This document shows, piece by piece, positions 1-7,613 of a stretch of DNA of 48,212 nucleotides (its first letter is position 1; every line of letters begins with the position of its first letter). The notes under the pieces were generated by a model that saw only the letters and a list, made by a program, of their open reading frames with translations, did not search any database and was not told the origin of the DNA. Position numbers and translations under genes: made by a program. Source of the stretch: Micromonospora sp. CPCC 205371 (GTDB taxonomy: Bacteria; Actinomycetota; Actinomycetes; Mycobacteriales; Micromonosporaceae); assembly GCF_026130045.1 (NCBI RefSeq), contig NZ_JAIBNX010000031.1:1-48212 (forward strand). The letters are read 5' to 3'.

Positions 1-627
1 GTTCCAGGTGAAGATCGGCATCCGGAACATGGTCATGCCCGGCGCGCGCAGCGTCAGGATCGTGGTGATCATGTTGACGCCACCGAGGATGGTGCCCAGA
101 CCGGAGATCGCCAGGCCCACGATCCACATGTTGGCGCCGACGCCCGGCGAGTGCACCACGTCGCTCAACGGGGTGTAGGCGAACCAGCCGAAGTCGGCCG
201 CGCCGTTCGGCGTCAGGAAGCCGCCCATGGCGAGCGTGCCGCCGAAGGCGTACATCCAGTATGCGAAGGAGTTGAGCCGCGGGAACGACACGTCAGGAGC
301 GCCGATCTGCAGCGGCACGATGTAGTTCGCGAAGGCGAACACGATCGGCGTCGCGAAGAACAGCAGCATGATCGTGCCGTGCATCGTGAACAGCTGGTTG
401 TACTGCTCCGGGGAGAGGAACTGGAGCCCCGGACGAGCCAGCTCGGCGCGCATGATCAGCGCCATCAGGCCGCCGACCATGAAGAACACGAACGACGTGA
501 CCAGGTACATGAGCCCGATCTGCTTCGCGTCGGTGGTCCGAAGCAGGCGCGCGATGGCGGAGCCCTTGACCGGTTCGTGGACCGGCCATGGCCGCGTCAC
601 GATCGGCTTCGGTGCGACGGTGGTCAC
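1..627 (-). CDS. ctaD: Cytochrome c oxidase subunit I, N-terminal part (runs off the window)
   Basis: Catalytic subunit of the aa3-type terminal oxidase, which reduces O2 to water in the cytoplasmic membrane. Only the first 209 residues are visible; the gene continues beyond base 1. Seen: a first membrane helix near residues 37-60, then TMHGTIM (81-87), whose His83 matches the conserved low-spin heme a ligand, followed by [15 protein letters not shown] and further hydrophobic segments typical of heme-copper oxidases. The GTG start at 627 is preceded six bases upstream by GGAGG, a good ribosome site, so the N-terminus is well fixed. A monooxygenase gene lies 83 bases upstream on the same strand. 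The family call is safe; only the C-terminal two thirds are missing. Confidence 0.96.
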   Translation of the reverse strand, partial: MTTVAPKPIVTRPWPVHEPVKGSAIARLLRTTDAKQIGLMYLVTSFVFFMVGGLMALIMRAELARPGLQFLSPEQYNQLFTMHGTIMLLFFATPIVFAFANYIVPLQIGAPDVSFPRLNSFAYWMYAFGGTLAMGGFLTPNGAADFGWFAYTPLSDVVHSPGVGANMWIVGLAISGLGTILGGVNMITTILTLRAPGMTMFRMPIFTWN

Positions 628-710
628 GCGTGGCCTCCGAGGTGCTCGCTCTTGATCTGGTATGCCTCGACGCAGAATAGTCCTTCCTACCGACCCACCT
701 ACGACGGGGG

Positions 711-1817
711 CTAGTAGGGCTCGACCAGGCTGCGGTAGTGGTCGGCGAAGAGGCGGCCGCCACGGCGGCGGAGCAGCGGATCGCGCAGCGCGGGGGCCAT
801 GTCGCGCAGCTTGTCGCGGTCGCGGGAGCGGGCGAGCACCCATTCTGTACGCGGGCGCCGCCGCTGCTCGTAGGCGCGGAGCCCCTCGGCCACGCTGCCG
901 GCCTTGCGCAGCTCGGCGGCGAGCACCACGGCGTCTTCGAAGGCCATGGCCCCACCCTGCGCGAGCGTCGGGGAGGTCGCGTGGGCGGCGTCGCCGACCA
1001 GCACGACGGGCAGCCTGACCCAGGAGCCGATCTCCACCTCGTCGGTGAGCGCGACCTGCACCCGCTCGACGGCTTCCAGCACGGCGGGCACCGGGCCGCC
1101 GAGGCCACCGAATGCCTCGCGGAGCCGGGCCAGTGGGTCGGCGGGCGCACCCGTGCCGGGCTCTTCCGCCTGGCAGAAGAGCCGGCCGGAGCCCATCGGC
1201 ATGATCGTGAACAGGGAGCGCTTACCCATGACGGCCGTCCAACCGGGGACCTTCGGGCCTCCGGTTACCACGCTGCGGTACATCACCTGGCCGACCGGGC
1301 GGGCGCCGGCACCGAGCCCGGCAAGCGTGCGCACCGGTGAACGCCGGCCGTCGGCTCCGACCACCAGGTCGTACTCGGCGGTGGAGCCGTCACCGAACTC
1401 GACCTTGGCCGAGCCGTCGACGATCTCCAGCCCTTTCAACTCCGTCTCGTGGCGCACCTCGCCGCCGGCCCCGCTCAGCATGACCTGGTGCAGGTCGGCG
1501 CGGGGCAGCACGCGGCACTCGCCGACACCGTGCCACAGCTCGGACAGGTCGACGTCGCACAACGGCCGGCCGCGCGCGTCGAGGAATCGCTGCTGCTCGA
1601 CCACCTCGCCGTACGGCCGGACCGGCGCCTCCAGGTCGAGCTCACGTAGCGCCCGCGCGGCGTTGCCAGGCAGGTAGATGCCCGCGCTGGCCACTGTGGA
1701 CGCGGGCAGCTTGTCGATCACCTCTGGACGGAAGCCCGCCAGCCGCAGGGCACGGGCCACCGACAGTCCGGCGATGCCGGCGCCGACGACCAGAATCCGC
1801 AGGGTGGTACGGAGCAT
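711..1817 (-). CDS. FAD-dependent monooxygenase (PHBH/urate-hydroxylase-like fold)
   Basis: Flavoprotein of the group A aromatic hydroxylase fold, 368 residues. The three family fingerprints are present in order: the dinucleotide-binding VGAGIAG at residues 11-17 right after the start, GADGRRS at 154-160, and [15 protein letters not shown] at 275-289, which contacts the FAD ribityl chain. Such enzymes use NAD(P)H and O2 to hydroxylate a small, often aromatic or purine-like substrate in the cytoplasm. The overall length and the short C-terminus resemble single-component urate or salicylate-type hydroxylases, but nothing in the sequence fixes the substrate. ATG at 1817 has GGAGG nine bases upstream. 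It is followed by ctaD on the same strand, probably without functional connection. Confidence 0.88.
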   Translation of the reverse strand: MLRTTLRILVVGAGIAGLSVARALRLAGFRPEVIDKLPASTVASAGIYLPGNAARALRELDLEAPVRPYGEVVEQQRFLDARGRPLCDVDLSELWHGVGECRVLPRADLHQVMLSGAGGEVRHETELKGLEIVDGSAKVEFGDGSTAEYDLVVGADGRRSPVRTLAGLGAGARPVGQVMYRSVVTGGPKVPGWTAVMGKRSLFTIMPMGSGRLFCQAEEPGTGAPADPLARLREAFGGLGGPVPAVLEAVERVQVALTDEVEIGSWVRLPVVLVGDAAHATSPTLAQGGAMAFEDAVVLAAELRKAGSVAEGLRAYEQRRRPRTEWVLARSRDRDKLRDMAPALRDPLLRRRGGRLFADHYRSLVEPY

Positions 1818-1957
1818 GGCGTAAAGCCTCCGGAGGTTTCGAACCCCCGCTCAGGGGTGAGGACAACACGCGTCGAAGCCACGAGACTACTCGGAGCGAC
1901 CGGCCAAGGATAGGCCCCGTTCGCGTCGAAGATTCGTGTCCAACAGTAGCGCTGCGA

Positions 1958-3055
1958 TCACCGTTGTACGCGTGCGCCGGCTCCCTTGACGAGCGCCTCG
2001 ACCTCCTTGAGGTTTGCCATCGACGTGTCGCCGGGTGTGGTCATCGCGAGCGCGCCGTGCGCAGCGCCGTATTCCACCGCTTTCGCCAGGTCTCCAAACG
2101 TCAGCAGCCCGTAGATGAGGCCGGACGCGAAGCTGTCGCCGCCGCCAACCCGGTCCAGAATCTCCAGGTTTGGCCGATGAGTCGCCTCAGCGAACACGCC
2201 ATCGGCCCACGCGATCGCGCCCCAGTCATTGACCGTGGCGCTGCGGACGGTACGCAGCGTCGTGGCGACCACCTTGAAGTTCGAATACTCCTTGGTGACT
2301 TCCTCGATCATGCGGCGGAAGTTGGCTATTTCCAGTTCGGACAGTGACTCGTCGGTGTCGGGCACCTCGAAGCCCAGCGAGGCGGTGAAGTCCTCCTCGT
2401 TGCCGATCATCACGTCGACGTACCGGGCGAGCCGCCGGTTGACCTCCTGCGCCCGCTCCTTGCCACCGATCGCCTTCCAAAGGCTGGGGCGGTAGTTCAG
2501 GTCGTACGAGATGAGCGTGCCGTGCCGGCGCGCGGCGGACATCGCGGCCTCGATGACGTCGGGCGTGGTCTCGGACAGCGCGGCGTAGATGCCGCCCGTG
2601 TGCAGCCACCGGGCGCCCAGGGTGCCGAAAAGGTGGTCCCAGTCGACGTCGTCGGGGCGGAGTTGGCTGGCAGCGGTGTGGCCACGGTCGGACGTGCCGA
2701 CGGCACCGCGTACGCCGAAGCCGCGCTCGGTGAAGTTGAGCCCGTTCCGCACGGTGCGCCCGATGCCGTCGTACCCGACCCACTTCACGAAGGACGTGTC
2801 GACACCGCCCTGCAGGATCAGGTCTTCGAGCAGCCGCCCCACCTCGTTGTCCGCGAACGCGGTCACGACGGCGGTGCGCATCCCGAAGCAGCGCCGCAGC
2901 CCACGGGCCACGTTGTACTCGCCGCCACCCTCCCATGCCCGGAAGCTGCGCGCGGTGCGGACGCGACCCTCGCCCGGGTCGAGCCGGAGCATGACCTCGC
3001 CGAGCGACACCAGGTCGTACCGGCATTCGTCGGCCGGACGGATCGCGAGCGTCAT
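1958..3055 (-). CDS. kdgK: 2-keto-3-deoxygluconate kinase (PfkB family sugar kinase)
   Basis: Phosphorylates 2-keto-3-deoxygluconate to KDPG with ATP, feeding the Entner-Doudoroff aldolase encoded just upstream. The PfkB C-terminal signature DRVGGGDSFASGLIYG is clear, with GGGDSFASG near residues 304-312 and Asp307 as the expected catalytic base; the N-terminal VSLGEVMLRL and WEGGGEYNVARGLRR match the substrate-binding lid region of this family. I start at the ATG at 3055, which overlaps the TGA of the aldolase gene (ATGA) and has AGGGAG upstream; this gives 365 residues. A longer reading upstream would only add sequence shared with the aldolase gene. Specificity for KDG is inferred from the neighbour; another ketose would be possible. 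Confidence 0.9.
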   Translation of the reverse strand: MTLAIRPADECRYDLVSLGEVMLRLDPGEGRVRTARSFRAWEGGGEYNVARGLRRCFGMRTAVVTAFADNEVGRLLEDLILQGGVDTSFVKWVGYDGIGRTVRNGLNFTERGFGVRGAVGTSDRGHTAASQLRPDDVDWDHLFGTLGARWLHTGGIYAALSETTPDVIEAAMSAARRHGTLISYDLNYRPSLWKAIGGKERAQEVNRRLARYVDVMIGNEEDFTASLGFEVPDTDESLSELEIANFRRMIEEVTKEYSNFKVVATTLRTVRSATVNDWGAIAWADGVFAEATHRPNLEILDRVGGGDSFASGLIYGLLTFGDLAKAVEYGAAHGALAMTTPGDTSMANLKEVEALVKGAGARVQR

Positions 3056-3699
3056 AGCTCTCCCTTGGTCAGTGCGACAGCGGAAGCGGTCAGGCGAGTG
3101 ACCTCGTCCCACTTGCCGGCGGCGAGCAGGTCGGGCGCCACCATCCAGGTGCCGCCGACCGCGAAGACCGCGGGCAGTGCGAGGTAGGCGGGCAGGTTGG
3201 CGGTGTTGACGCCGCCGGTCGGGATGAACCGCACGTTCTTGAACGGCGCCGCCAGCGCTTTGATCATCTTGGCGCCACCGACCTGCTCGGCGGGGAAGAA
3301 CTTGACGATCTCCAGGCCGGCGTCGAGCGCCATCTGGATCTCGGTGGCGGTGGCCGCGCCGGGATAGACCGGTATGCCCAACTCCTGGCAGTAGTTCACC
3401 ACGCGTGGGCTGAACCCGGGGCTGACCACGAACTTCGCGCCGGACGCCACGGCCGCGTCGACCTGGGCCGGGGTCAGGACCGTGCCCGCGCCGACGAGCA
3501 GCTCAGGGTTTTCCGCCATGATCCGGATTGCCTCGGCGGCGGCGTCGGTCCGGAAGGTCACCTCGACGCTGCGCAGCCCGCCGGCGGTCAGGGCAGCGGC
3601 GTGCGGCTCGGCGTCGGCCGCGCTTTGCAGCACCACCACCGGCAGCAGACGGTTCTGGCCGATTGCCTGTTCAGTATCGTGAACGCTGGTCACGTACAT
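3052..3699 (-). CDS. eda: KDPG/KHG aldolase (Eda)
   Basis: Class I aldolase that cleaves 2-keto-3-deoxy-6-phosphogluconate to pyruvate and glyceraldehyde 3-phosphate. The Schiff-base lysine is visible in IVKFFPAE (Lys133 when numbered from the ATG at 3699, the same number as in E. coli Eda), with the VEVTFRT strand and its catalytic Glu46, and the GAGTVL and PTGGV phosphate loops. The start is uncertain: ATG 3699 and GTG 3693 are both in the divergent region and neither has a clear ribosome site; 3699 gives 215 residues, close to the family length. The stop overlaps the kdgK start, so the two are co-translated. An IclR regulator diverges within about 20 bases, and a palindrome covers both start regions. 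Confidence 0.92.
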   Translation of the reverse strand: MYVTSVHDTEQAIGQNRLLPVVVLQSAADAEPHAAALTAGGLRSVEVTFRTDAAAEAIRIMAENPELLVGAGTVLTPAQVDAAVASGAKFVVSPGFSPRVVNYCQELGIPVYPGAATATEIQMALDAGLEIVKFFPAEQVGGAKMIKALAAPFKNVRFIPTGGVNTANLPAYLALPAVFAVGGTWMVAPDLLAAGKWDEVTRLTASAVALTKGEL

Positions 3700-3703
3700 G
3701 ACC
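3688..3703. promoter_or_regulatory. Palindromic operator candidate between eda and the IclR gene
   Basis: GGTCAC-GTAC-ATGACC: arms GGTCA/TGACC are perfectly inverted around six central bases. It lies exactly in the divergent start region of eda and the IclR-family gene, where IclR proteins typically bind a 12-16 bp palindrome to repress both themselves and the adjacent catabolic operon. It covers the upstream ATG at 3698, which argues that the IclR protein starts downstream at 3716. Binding is inferred. Confidence 0.5.
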
Positions 3704-3715
3704 ATAATGGAAGGC

Positions 3716-4468
3716 ATGACCGCCGTCCAACCCCCCGTGAAGTCGGCCGACCGGACCCTGGAAGTACTCGAAGCCCTCGCGGCGTCGCGCGAGCGCCGCT
3801 CGTTGGTCGAACTCTCCCGGGCGCTCGACATCCCCAAGAGCAGCCTGCACGGCATCCTGCGCACGATGGCCCGCCGCCACTGGGTCGAGGTCGATCCCAC
3901 CGGCACCCGCTTCGGCCTCGGCGTCCGCGCGCTGGAGGTCGGCGCCGCGTACCTCGACGCGGACGACGCGGTCGGCCTCGTGTCGTCCGTGCTCGACGAC
4001 CTGTCCCGGCAGTTCGGCGAGGCGGTGCACCTGGGCCGGCTCGATGGCCCGAACGTGGTCTACCTCGCCAAGCGGGAGTCGGCGCACCGCCTGCGGCTCT
4101 ACAGCGCGATCGGGCGGCGCCTGCCCGCACACGCGACCGCGCTGGGCAAAGCGCTGTTGGCGCATAGCCCGGAAGCCGTGGCCGCGATGAGCCTTCCGCG
4201 ATTGACCGCGAACACCATCACCGATCCGGATGCTCTCGTAGCCGAGCTCGAAAAGACGAGGGAGCGGGGATACGCCGTCGACCGGGAGGAGAACACCGAG
4301 GGCATCGTGTGCTTCGCGATGGCGGTGCCGCTCGCCGATCCGCCCACCGACGCGATCAGCCTGTCCGTGCCGGCGCCTCGCCTGGCGCCGGACAGCGAGG
4401 AGCGGATCACCGCCGCCCTCGGCCGCGCGATGACCCAGATCCGCGCCGCGCGCAGCATGTTTTCATAA
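3716..4468 (+). CDS. IclR-family transcriptional regulator of the KDG/KDPG operon
   Basis: DNA-binding regulator, 250 residues from the ATG at 3716. Residues about 10-75 form the winged helix-turn-helix (ELSRALDIPKSSLHGILRTM) and about 80-245 the IclR effector domain (RFGLGVRALEVG, YLAKRESAHRLRLYSAIGRR, LGKALLAHSPEA, RERGYAVDREENTEGIVCFA). In-frame ATGs also occur at 3698 and 3707. I prefer 3716 because CATAAT at 3703-3708 would serve as a -10 box for a leaderless message beginning near 3716, and because the palindrome at 3688-3703 would otherwise lie in the coding sequence. Divergent orientation to eda-kdgK makes it a KdgR-like regulator; the effector is probably KDG or KDPG (inferred). Confidence 0.9.
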   Translation: MTAVQPPVKSADRTLEVLEALAASRERRSLVELSRALDIPKSSLHGILRTMARRHWVEVDPTGTRFGLGVRALEVGAAYLDADDAVGLVSSVLDDLSRQFGEAVHLGRLDGPNVVYLAKRESAHRLRLYSAIGRRLPAHATALGKALLAHSPEAVAAMSLPRLTANTITDPDALVAELEKTRERGYAVDREENTEGIVCFAMAVPLADPPTDAISLSVPAPRLAPDSEERITAALGRAMTQIRAARSMFS

Positions 4469-4490
4469 GCGTAAATATGTCATAGCCTCA

Positions 4491-4504
4491 TGGGAGCGCT
4501 CCCG
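4491..4504. promoter_or_regulatory. CebR/CelR-type LacI-family operator upstream of the cellulase
   Basis: TGGGAGCGCTCCCG. It matches 13 of 14 positions of the palindrome TGGGAGCGCTCCCA known as the operator of the cellobiose-responsive repressors CebR (Streptomyces) and CelR (Thermobifida). It sits 28 bases before the start codon of a GH12 cellulase, the expected place and target. The repressor gene is not in the window. Confidence 0.85.
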
Positions 4505-4532
4505 TCGTACCCACCACGCCATAAGGAGCACC

Positions 4533-5666
4533 ATGAGACGCTCGATCCGCGCGATCGCGGCGGCCGGCCTCTTCCTCGCGGGCACGGTCGCCGTCGTCGT
4601 GGCCGCCGGCCCGGCACAGGCCGACGTGCGCATCTGTGAGCAGTACGGCTCCACCACGATCCAGGGCCGCTACGTGGTCCAGAACAACCGCTGGGGCTCC
4701 AGCGCCGAGCAGTGCATCAACGTCACCGACAACGGCTTCTCCATCGTGAGCCAGCAGGGCAGCGCCGCCACCAACGGCGCCCCGCTGTCGTACCCGTCGG
4801 TCTTCTTGGGCTGCCACTACACCAACTGCTCGCCCGGCACCAACCTGCCGCTCCAGGTCAGCCAGATCGGCAGCGCCACCAGCAGCATCAACTACACGTA
4901 CGCGGGCGGCACCTTCAACGCCTCGTACGACATCTGGCTCGACCCGACGCCGCGGCGCGACGGGGTCAACCAGCAGGAAATCATGATCTGGTTCAACCGG
5001 CAGGGCCCGATCCAGCCGATCGGCTCCGTCGTCGGCAACGCCACCGTCGGCGGCCGCACGTGGGAGGTCTGGCGCGGCAGCAACGGCGCCAACAACGTGA
5101 TCTCCTACGTGGCGCCGTCCGCGATCAGCAGCTGGAGCTTCAGCGTGCTGGACTTCATCAACGACACCCGCAACCGCGGTCTGATTACGAACTCCTGGTA
5201 CCTGACCAGCATCCAGGCCGGCTTCGAACCGTGGAACGGCGGCGTCGGGCTCGGGGTCAACTCGTTCTCCGCGGCTGTCAACCAGGGCACCCCGCCGACG
5301 ACACCGGGCACCAGCCCACCGCCGGCCACCACGCCGCCACCGAGCGGCTCGGGAGCCTGCCGGGTCGCGTACACCGCGAACTCGTGGAACAACGGTTTCA
5401 CCGGCAGTGTCACGGTCACCAACACCGGCTCCAGCACCATCAACGGCTGGACGCTCGGCTTCACCTTCCCCAGTGGACAGCAGATCACCAACGCCTGGAA
5501 CGCGACCGTCTCGCAGAGCGGCTCGTCGGTGACCGCCCGCAACGCGGGTTACAACGGCACTCTCGCACCCGGCGCGAACACGTCGTTCGGCTTCCAGGGC
5601 ACGCACGGCGGCACCAACCAGGCCCCGACCGGCTGGACCTTGAACGGCGCGGCCTGCACCACATGA
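4533..5666 (+). CDS. Secreted endo-1,4-beta-glucanase, GH12 with C-terminal CBM2
   Basis: Extracellular retaining endoglucanase. Residues 1-30 are a Sec signal peptide with cleavage after AQA. The GH12 domain spans about 31-250: QQEIMIWF holds the expected nucleophile Glu149 and QAGFEPW the acid/base Glu232. A Pro/Thr linker (about 251-274) leads to a family 2 cellulose-binding module (275-376) with the family disulfide Cys276-Cys375 and tryptophans (W285, W322, W368) at positions typical of the flat binding face. AAGGAG lies six bases before the ATG. The gene stands alone behind a CebR/CelR-like operator, so induction by cellobiose is likely. Length and domain order match CelB-type actinobacterial cellulases. 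Confidence 0.96.
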   Translation: MRRSIRAIAAAGLFLAGTVAVVVAAGPAQADVRICEQYGSTTIQGRYVVQNNRWGSSAEQCINVTDNGFSIVSQQGSAATNGAPLSYPSVFLGCHYTNCSPGTNLPLQVSQIGSATSSINYTYAGGTFNASYDIWLDPTPRRDGVNQQEIMIWFNRQGPIQPIGSVVGNATVGGRTWEVWRGSNGANNVISYVAPSAISSWSFSVLDFINDTRNRGLITNSWYLTSIQAGFEPWNGGVGLGVNSFSAAVNQGTPPTTPGTSPPPATTPPPSGSGACRVAYTANSWNNGFTGSVTVTNTGSSTINGWTLGFTFPSGQQITNAWNATVSQSGSSVTARNAGYNGTLAPGANTSFGFQGTHGGTNQAPTGWTLNGAACTT

Positions 5667-5687
5667 TCACGAGGTAGAGAGCACGGA

Positions 5688-5704
5688 GGCTGGGTAACCC
5701 AGCC
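5688..5704 (+). terminator. Perfect 7-bp hairpin between cellulase and GT2 gene
   Basis: GGCTGGG-TAA-CCCAGCC. It follows the cellulase stop by 22 bases and ends three bases before the GTG of the next gene. There is no T-tract, so it is either a weak terminator or a translational element: its left arm includes the last two bases of GGAGG (5685-5689), the only plausible ribosome site for the downstream gene. Confidence 0.45.
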
Positions 5705-5707
5705 GCC

Positions 5708-6544
5708 GTGTCCGTGACTGTCGTAGTGGCCACCCGCAACCGGCGCGACCAGGTGCTGATCACGCTGCCCAAACACCAGGCACCGATCATCCTCGTCGAC
5801 AACGCGTCGACCGACGGGACCCCGGAGGCGGTCGAGGCGACATTGCCGCACGTCCGGGTCGTCCGGCTGGCTGACAACGCCGGCGCCGCGGCACGCAACA
5901 TCGGCGTGCGGCTGGCCAGTACACCATTTGTCGCCTTCGCGGACGACGACTCCTACTGGCTCGGTGACGCCCTTGGCGCGGCCGGCCGCATCCTCGCCGG
6001 CCATCCCGCGACCGGGCTGGTCACCGCCCGGATTCTGGTTGGGCCGCAGGCCCAGCTCGACCCGGTCTCGGAGCACATGGCCCGCGCGCCGCTCGGCGCA
6101 CCGCCGGCCCTGCCGGGCCCGGCGGTGCTGGGCTTCCTCGCATGCGCCGCCGCGGTCCGGCGGGAGGCGTTCCTCGCCGTTGGTGGTTTCCAGCCGAGAT
6201 TGCTCATGTACGGGGAGGAGGCGCTCCTCGCGATGGATCTGGCGGCTGCCGGCTGGGGTCTGGCGTACGTGCCCTCGCTGACGGTGCGGCACCTGCCAGC
6301 GCCCGACGGCCGCGACCCGCGCGGCCCCCGTCGGCTGGAGACCCGTAACGCGCTGCTCACCACCTGGCTGCGCAGGCCTGCCGGGCGCGCGGTGCGGGCG
6401 GTGTCCCGGGCGTTGTCCACACGGGACGGCCGGGCAGGGCTCCGGTACGCGCTGGCGGACCTGCCCTGGGCGCTTCGCCACCGCCGGCCCGTACCTCCGA
6501 CGGTGGAAGCCGCGCTGCGGGTTCTGGAAACGTCCGCACAATAG
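5708..6544 (+). CDS. Glycosyltransferase family 2
   Basis: Cytoplasmic or membrane-associated GT-A fold transferase of 278 residues. It starts with the typical VTVVVATRNRRDQ strand, followed by VDNASTDGT (30-37), which binds the nucleotide sugar, and FADDDSYW (77-84), whose DDD is the metal-binding DXD motif; LMYGEEALLAMDLAAAGW fits the acceptor-side ED motif. No membrane helix is visible. The acceptor cannot be told; rhamnosyl- or mannosyltransferase-like members look similar. GTG at 5708 is chosen; GTG 5714 is also possible. The only SD-like GGAGG is 18 bases upstream and partly locked in a hairpin. It ends four bases before the next start, so it is co-transcribed with the LigD-like gene. 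Confidence 0.86.
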   Translation: MSVTVVVATRNRRDQVLITLPKHQAPIILVDNASTDGTPEAVEATLPHVRVVRLADNAGAAARNIGVRLASTPFVAFADDDSYWLGDALGAAGRILAGHPATGLVTARILVGPQAQLDPVSEHMARAPLGAPPALPGPAVLGFLACAAAVRREAFLAVGGFQPRLLMYGEEALLAMDLAAAGWGLAYVPSLTVRHLPAPDGRDPRGPRRLETRNALLTTWLRRPAGRAVRAVSRALSTRDGRAGLRYALADLPWALRHRRPVPPTVEAALRVLETSAQ

Positions 6545-6548
6545 GGGT

Positions 6549-7613
6549 ATGGCCGACCGCCTCGACGAGTACCGGCGCAAGAGGGACGCGCGCCGCACCC
6601 CCGAGCCGGTGCCCTCGAAGACACCAACGGCCGGCGACGACCGCGTGTTCGTGATCCAGCAGCACCACGCCCGACGGCTGCACTGGGACCTGCGGCTGGA
6701 GCGCGACGGGGTCCTGGTCTCGTGGGCGGTGCCGCGCGGAATCCCGCGCGATCCGGCCCGCAACAACCTCGCCGTACAGACCGAGGACCACCCGATGGAG
6801 TACGCCGACTTCCACGGCGAGATCCCGGCTGGCGAGTACGGCGGCGGCCGGATGACCATCTTCGACCGGGGCACCTACGTCACGGAGAAATGGCGTGACG
6901 GCGAAGTGATCGTCGTGCTGGACGGTGAAAGGGTGTCCGGCCGGTACGTGTTGTTTCGCACAGACGGCAAGAACTGGATGATCCATCGGATGGACCCGCC
7001 CGAGCCCGGGTGGAGCCCGATGCCAGACGCCGTACGGCCGATGCGGCCGGCGCCGGCCGCACGGTTGCCCGCCGACGACGAGGCGTGGGGGTACGAGCTG
7101 GAGTGGCCGGGCGTGCGGGCGGTCGGATACGTCTCCGGTGGCCGGCTCCGGCTGCTGTCCGGCGACGACACCGACGTCACCGAGTCGTACCCGGAGCTGC
7201 GCGAGCTGGCCGAGACGCTGGCCCCCACGGAGTGCGTCCTCGACGGCATGGTCGTGGCGTTCGACGGCAACGGCCGGGTCAGCGCGGAGGCCCTGCACCG
7301 GCGGTCCCGCGTCACCGACGCCACCGCGGCCCGGCGGCTGGTCGCCCGCACACCGGTGCAGTACCTGCTCTTCGACATCCTCTGGCTGGAGGGCCGGTCG
7401 ACGGTGGATCTGCCGTACACCGAGCGCCGCGAGCTGCTGGCGGCCCTGGACCTGGCCGGCCGGTACTGGCAGACGCCGCCCCACTTCGAGGGAGGCGGCG
7501 ACGCTGTCCGGCAGGCGAGCCGGGAGCAGGGCCTCGGCGGTGTGGTGGCGAAGCGCCTGGATTCGCCGTACCTGCCCGGCAAGCGATCCCGCACCTGGCT
7601 CAGGCTTCGTTAG
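6549..7613 (+). CDS. LigD-like protein: 3'-phosphoesterase domain plus degenerate ATP-dependent ligase domain
   Basis: 354 residues. Residues about 25-150 form the LigD 3'-phosphoesterase domain, which trims 3'-phosphates and ribonucleotides at DNA ends; its catalytic set is present: His39, His45 and Asp47 in HHARRLHWDLR, and His81 and Tyr85 in TEDHPMEY. Residues about 175-354 align with a ligase adenylylation domain, but every key residue is changed: motif I reads ELEWPG instead of xxKWDG (Glu185 for Lys), motif III LDGM (Met234 for Glu), motif IV LGGVVAKR (Gly330 for Glu), and motif V WLRLR (Arg for both Lys). The OB-fold domain is absent. It therefore probably cannot ligate but may bind DNA. 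No Ku gene is nearby. The 3' end overlaps the convergent gene by 14 bases. Confidence 0.88.
   Translation: MADRLDEYRRKRDARRTPEPVPSKTPTAGDDRVFVIQQHHARRLHWDLRLERDGVLVSWAVPRGIPRDPARNNLAVQTEDHPMEYADFHGEIPAGEYGGGRMTIFDRGTYVTEKWRDGEVIVVLDGERVSGRYVLFRTDGKNWMIHRMDPPEPGWSPMPDAVRPMRPAPAARLPADDEAWGYELEWPGVRAVGYVSGGRLRLLSGDDTDVTESYPELRELAETLAPTECVLDGMVVAFDGNGRVSAEALHRRSRVTDATAARRLVARTPVQYLLFDILWLEGRSTVDLPYTERRELLAALDLAGRYWQTPPHFEGGGDAVRQASREQGLGGVVAKRLDSPYLPGKRSRTWLRLR

Noticed and set aside
1818-1860. A tRNA-like T-arm (GGGGG-TTCGAAA-CCTCC on the minus strand) in the leader of the monooxygenase gene
   Set aside because: No acceptor, D-arm or anticodon arm can be built around it, and the right arm doubles as the ribosome-binding site of the gene.
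6549-7613. A functional LigD for non-homologous end joining
   Set aside because: All ligase catalytic residues are substituted, the OB and polymerase domains are absent and no Ku gene is nearby.
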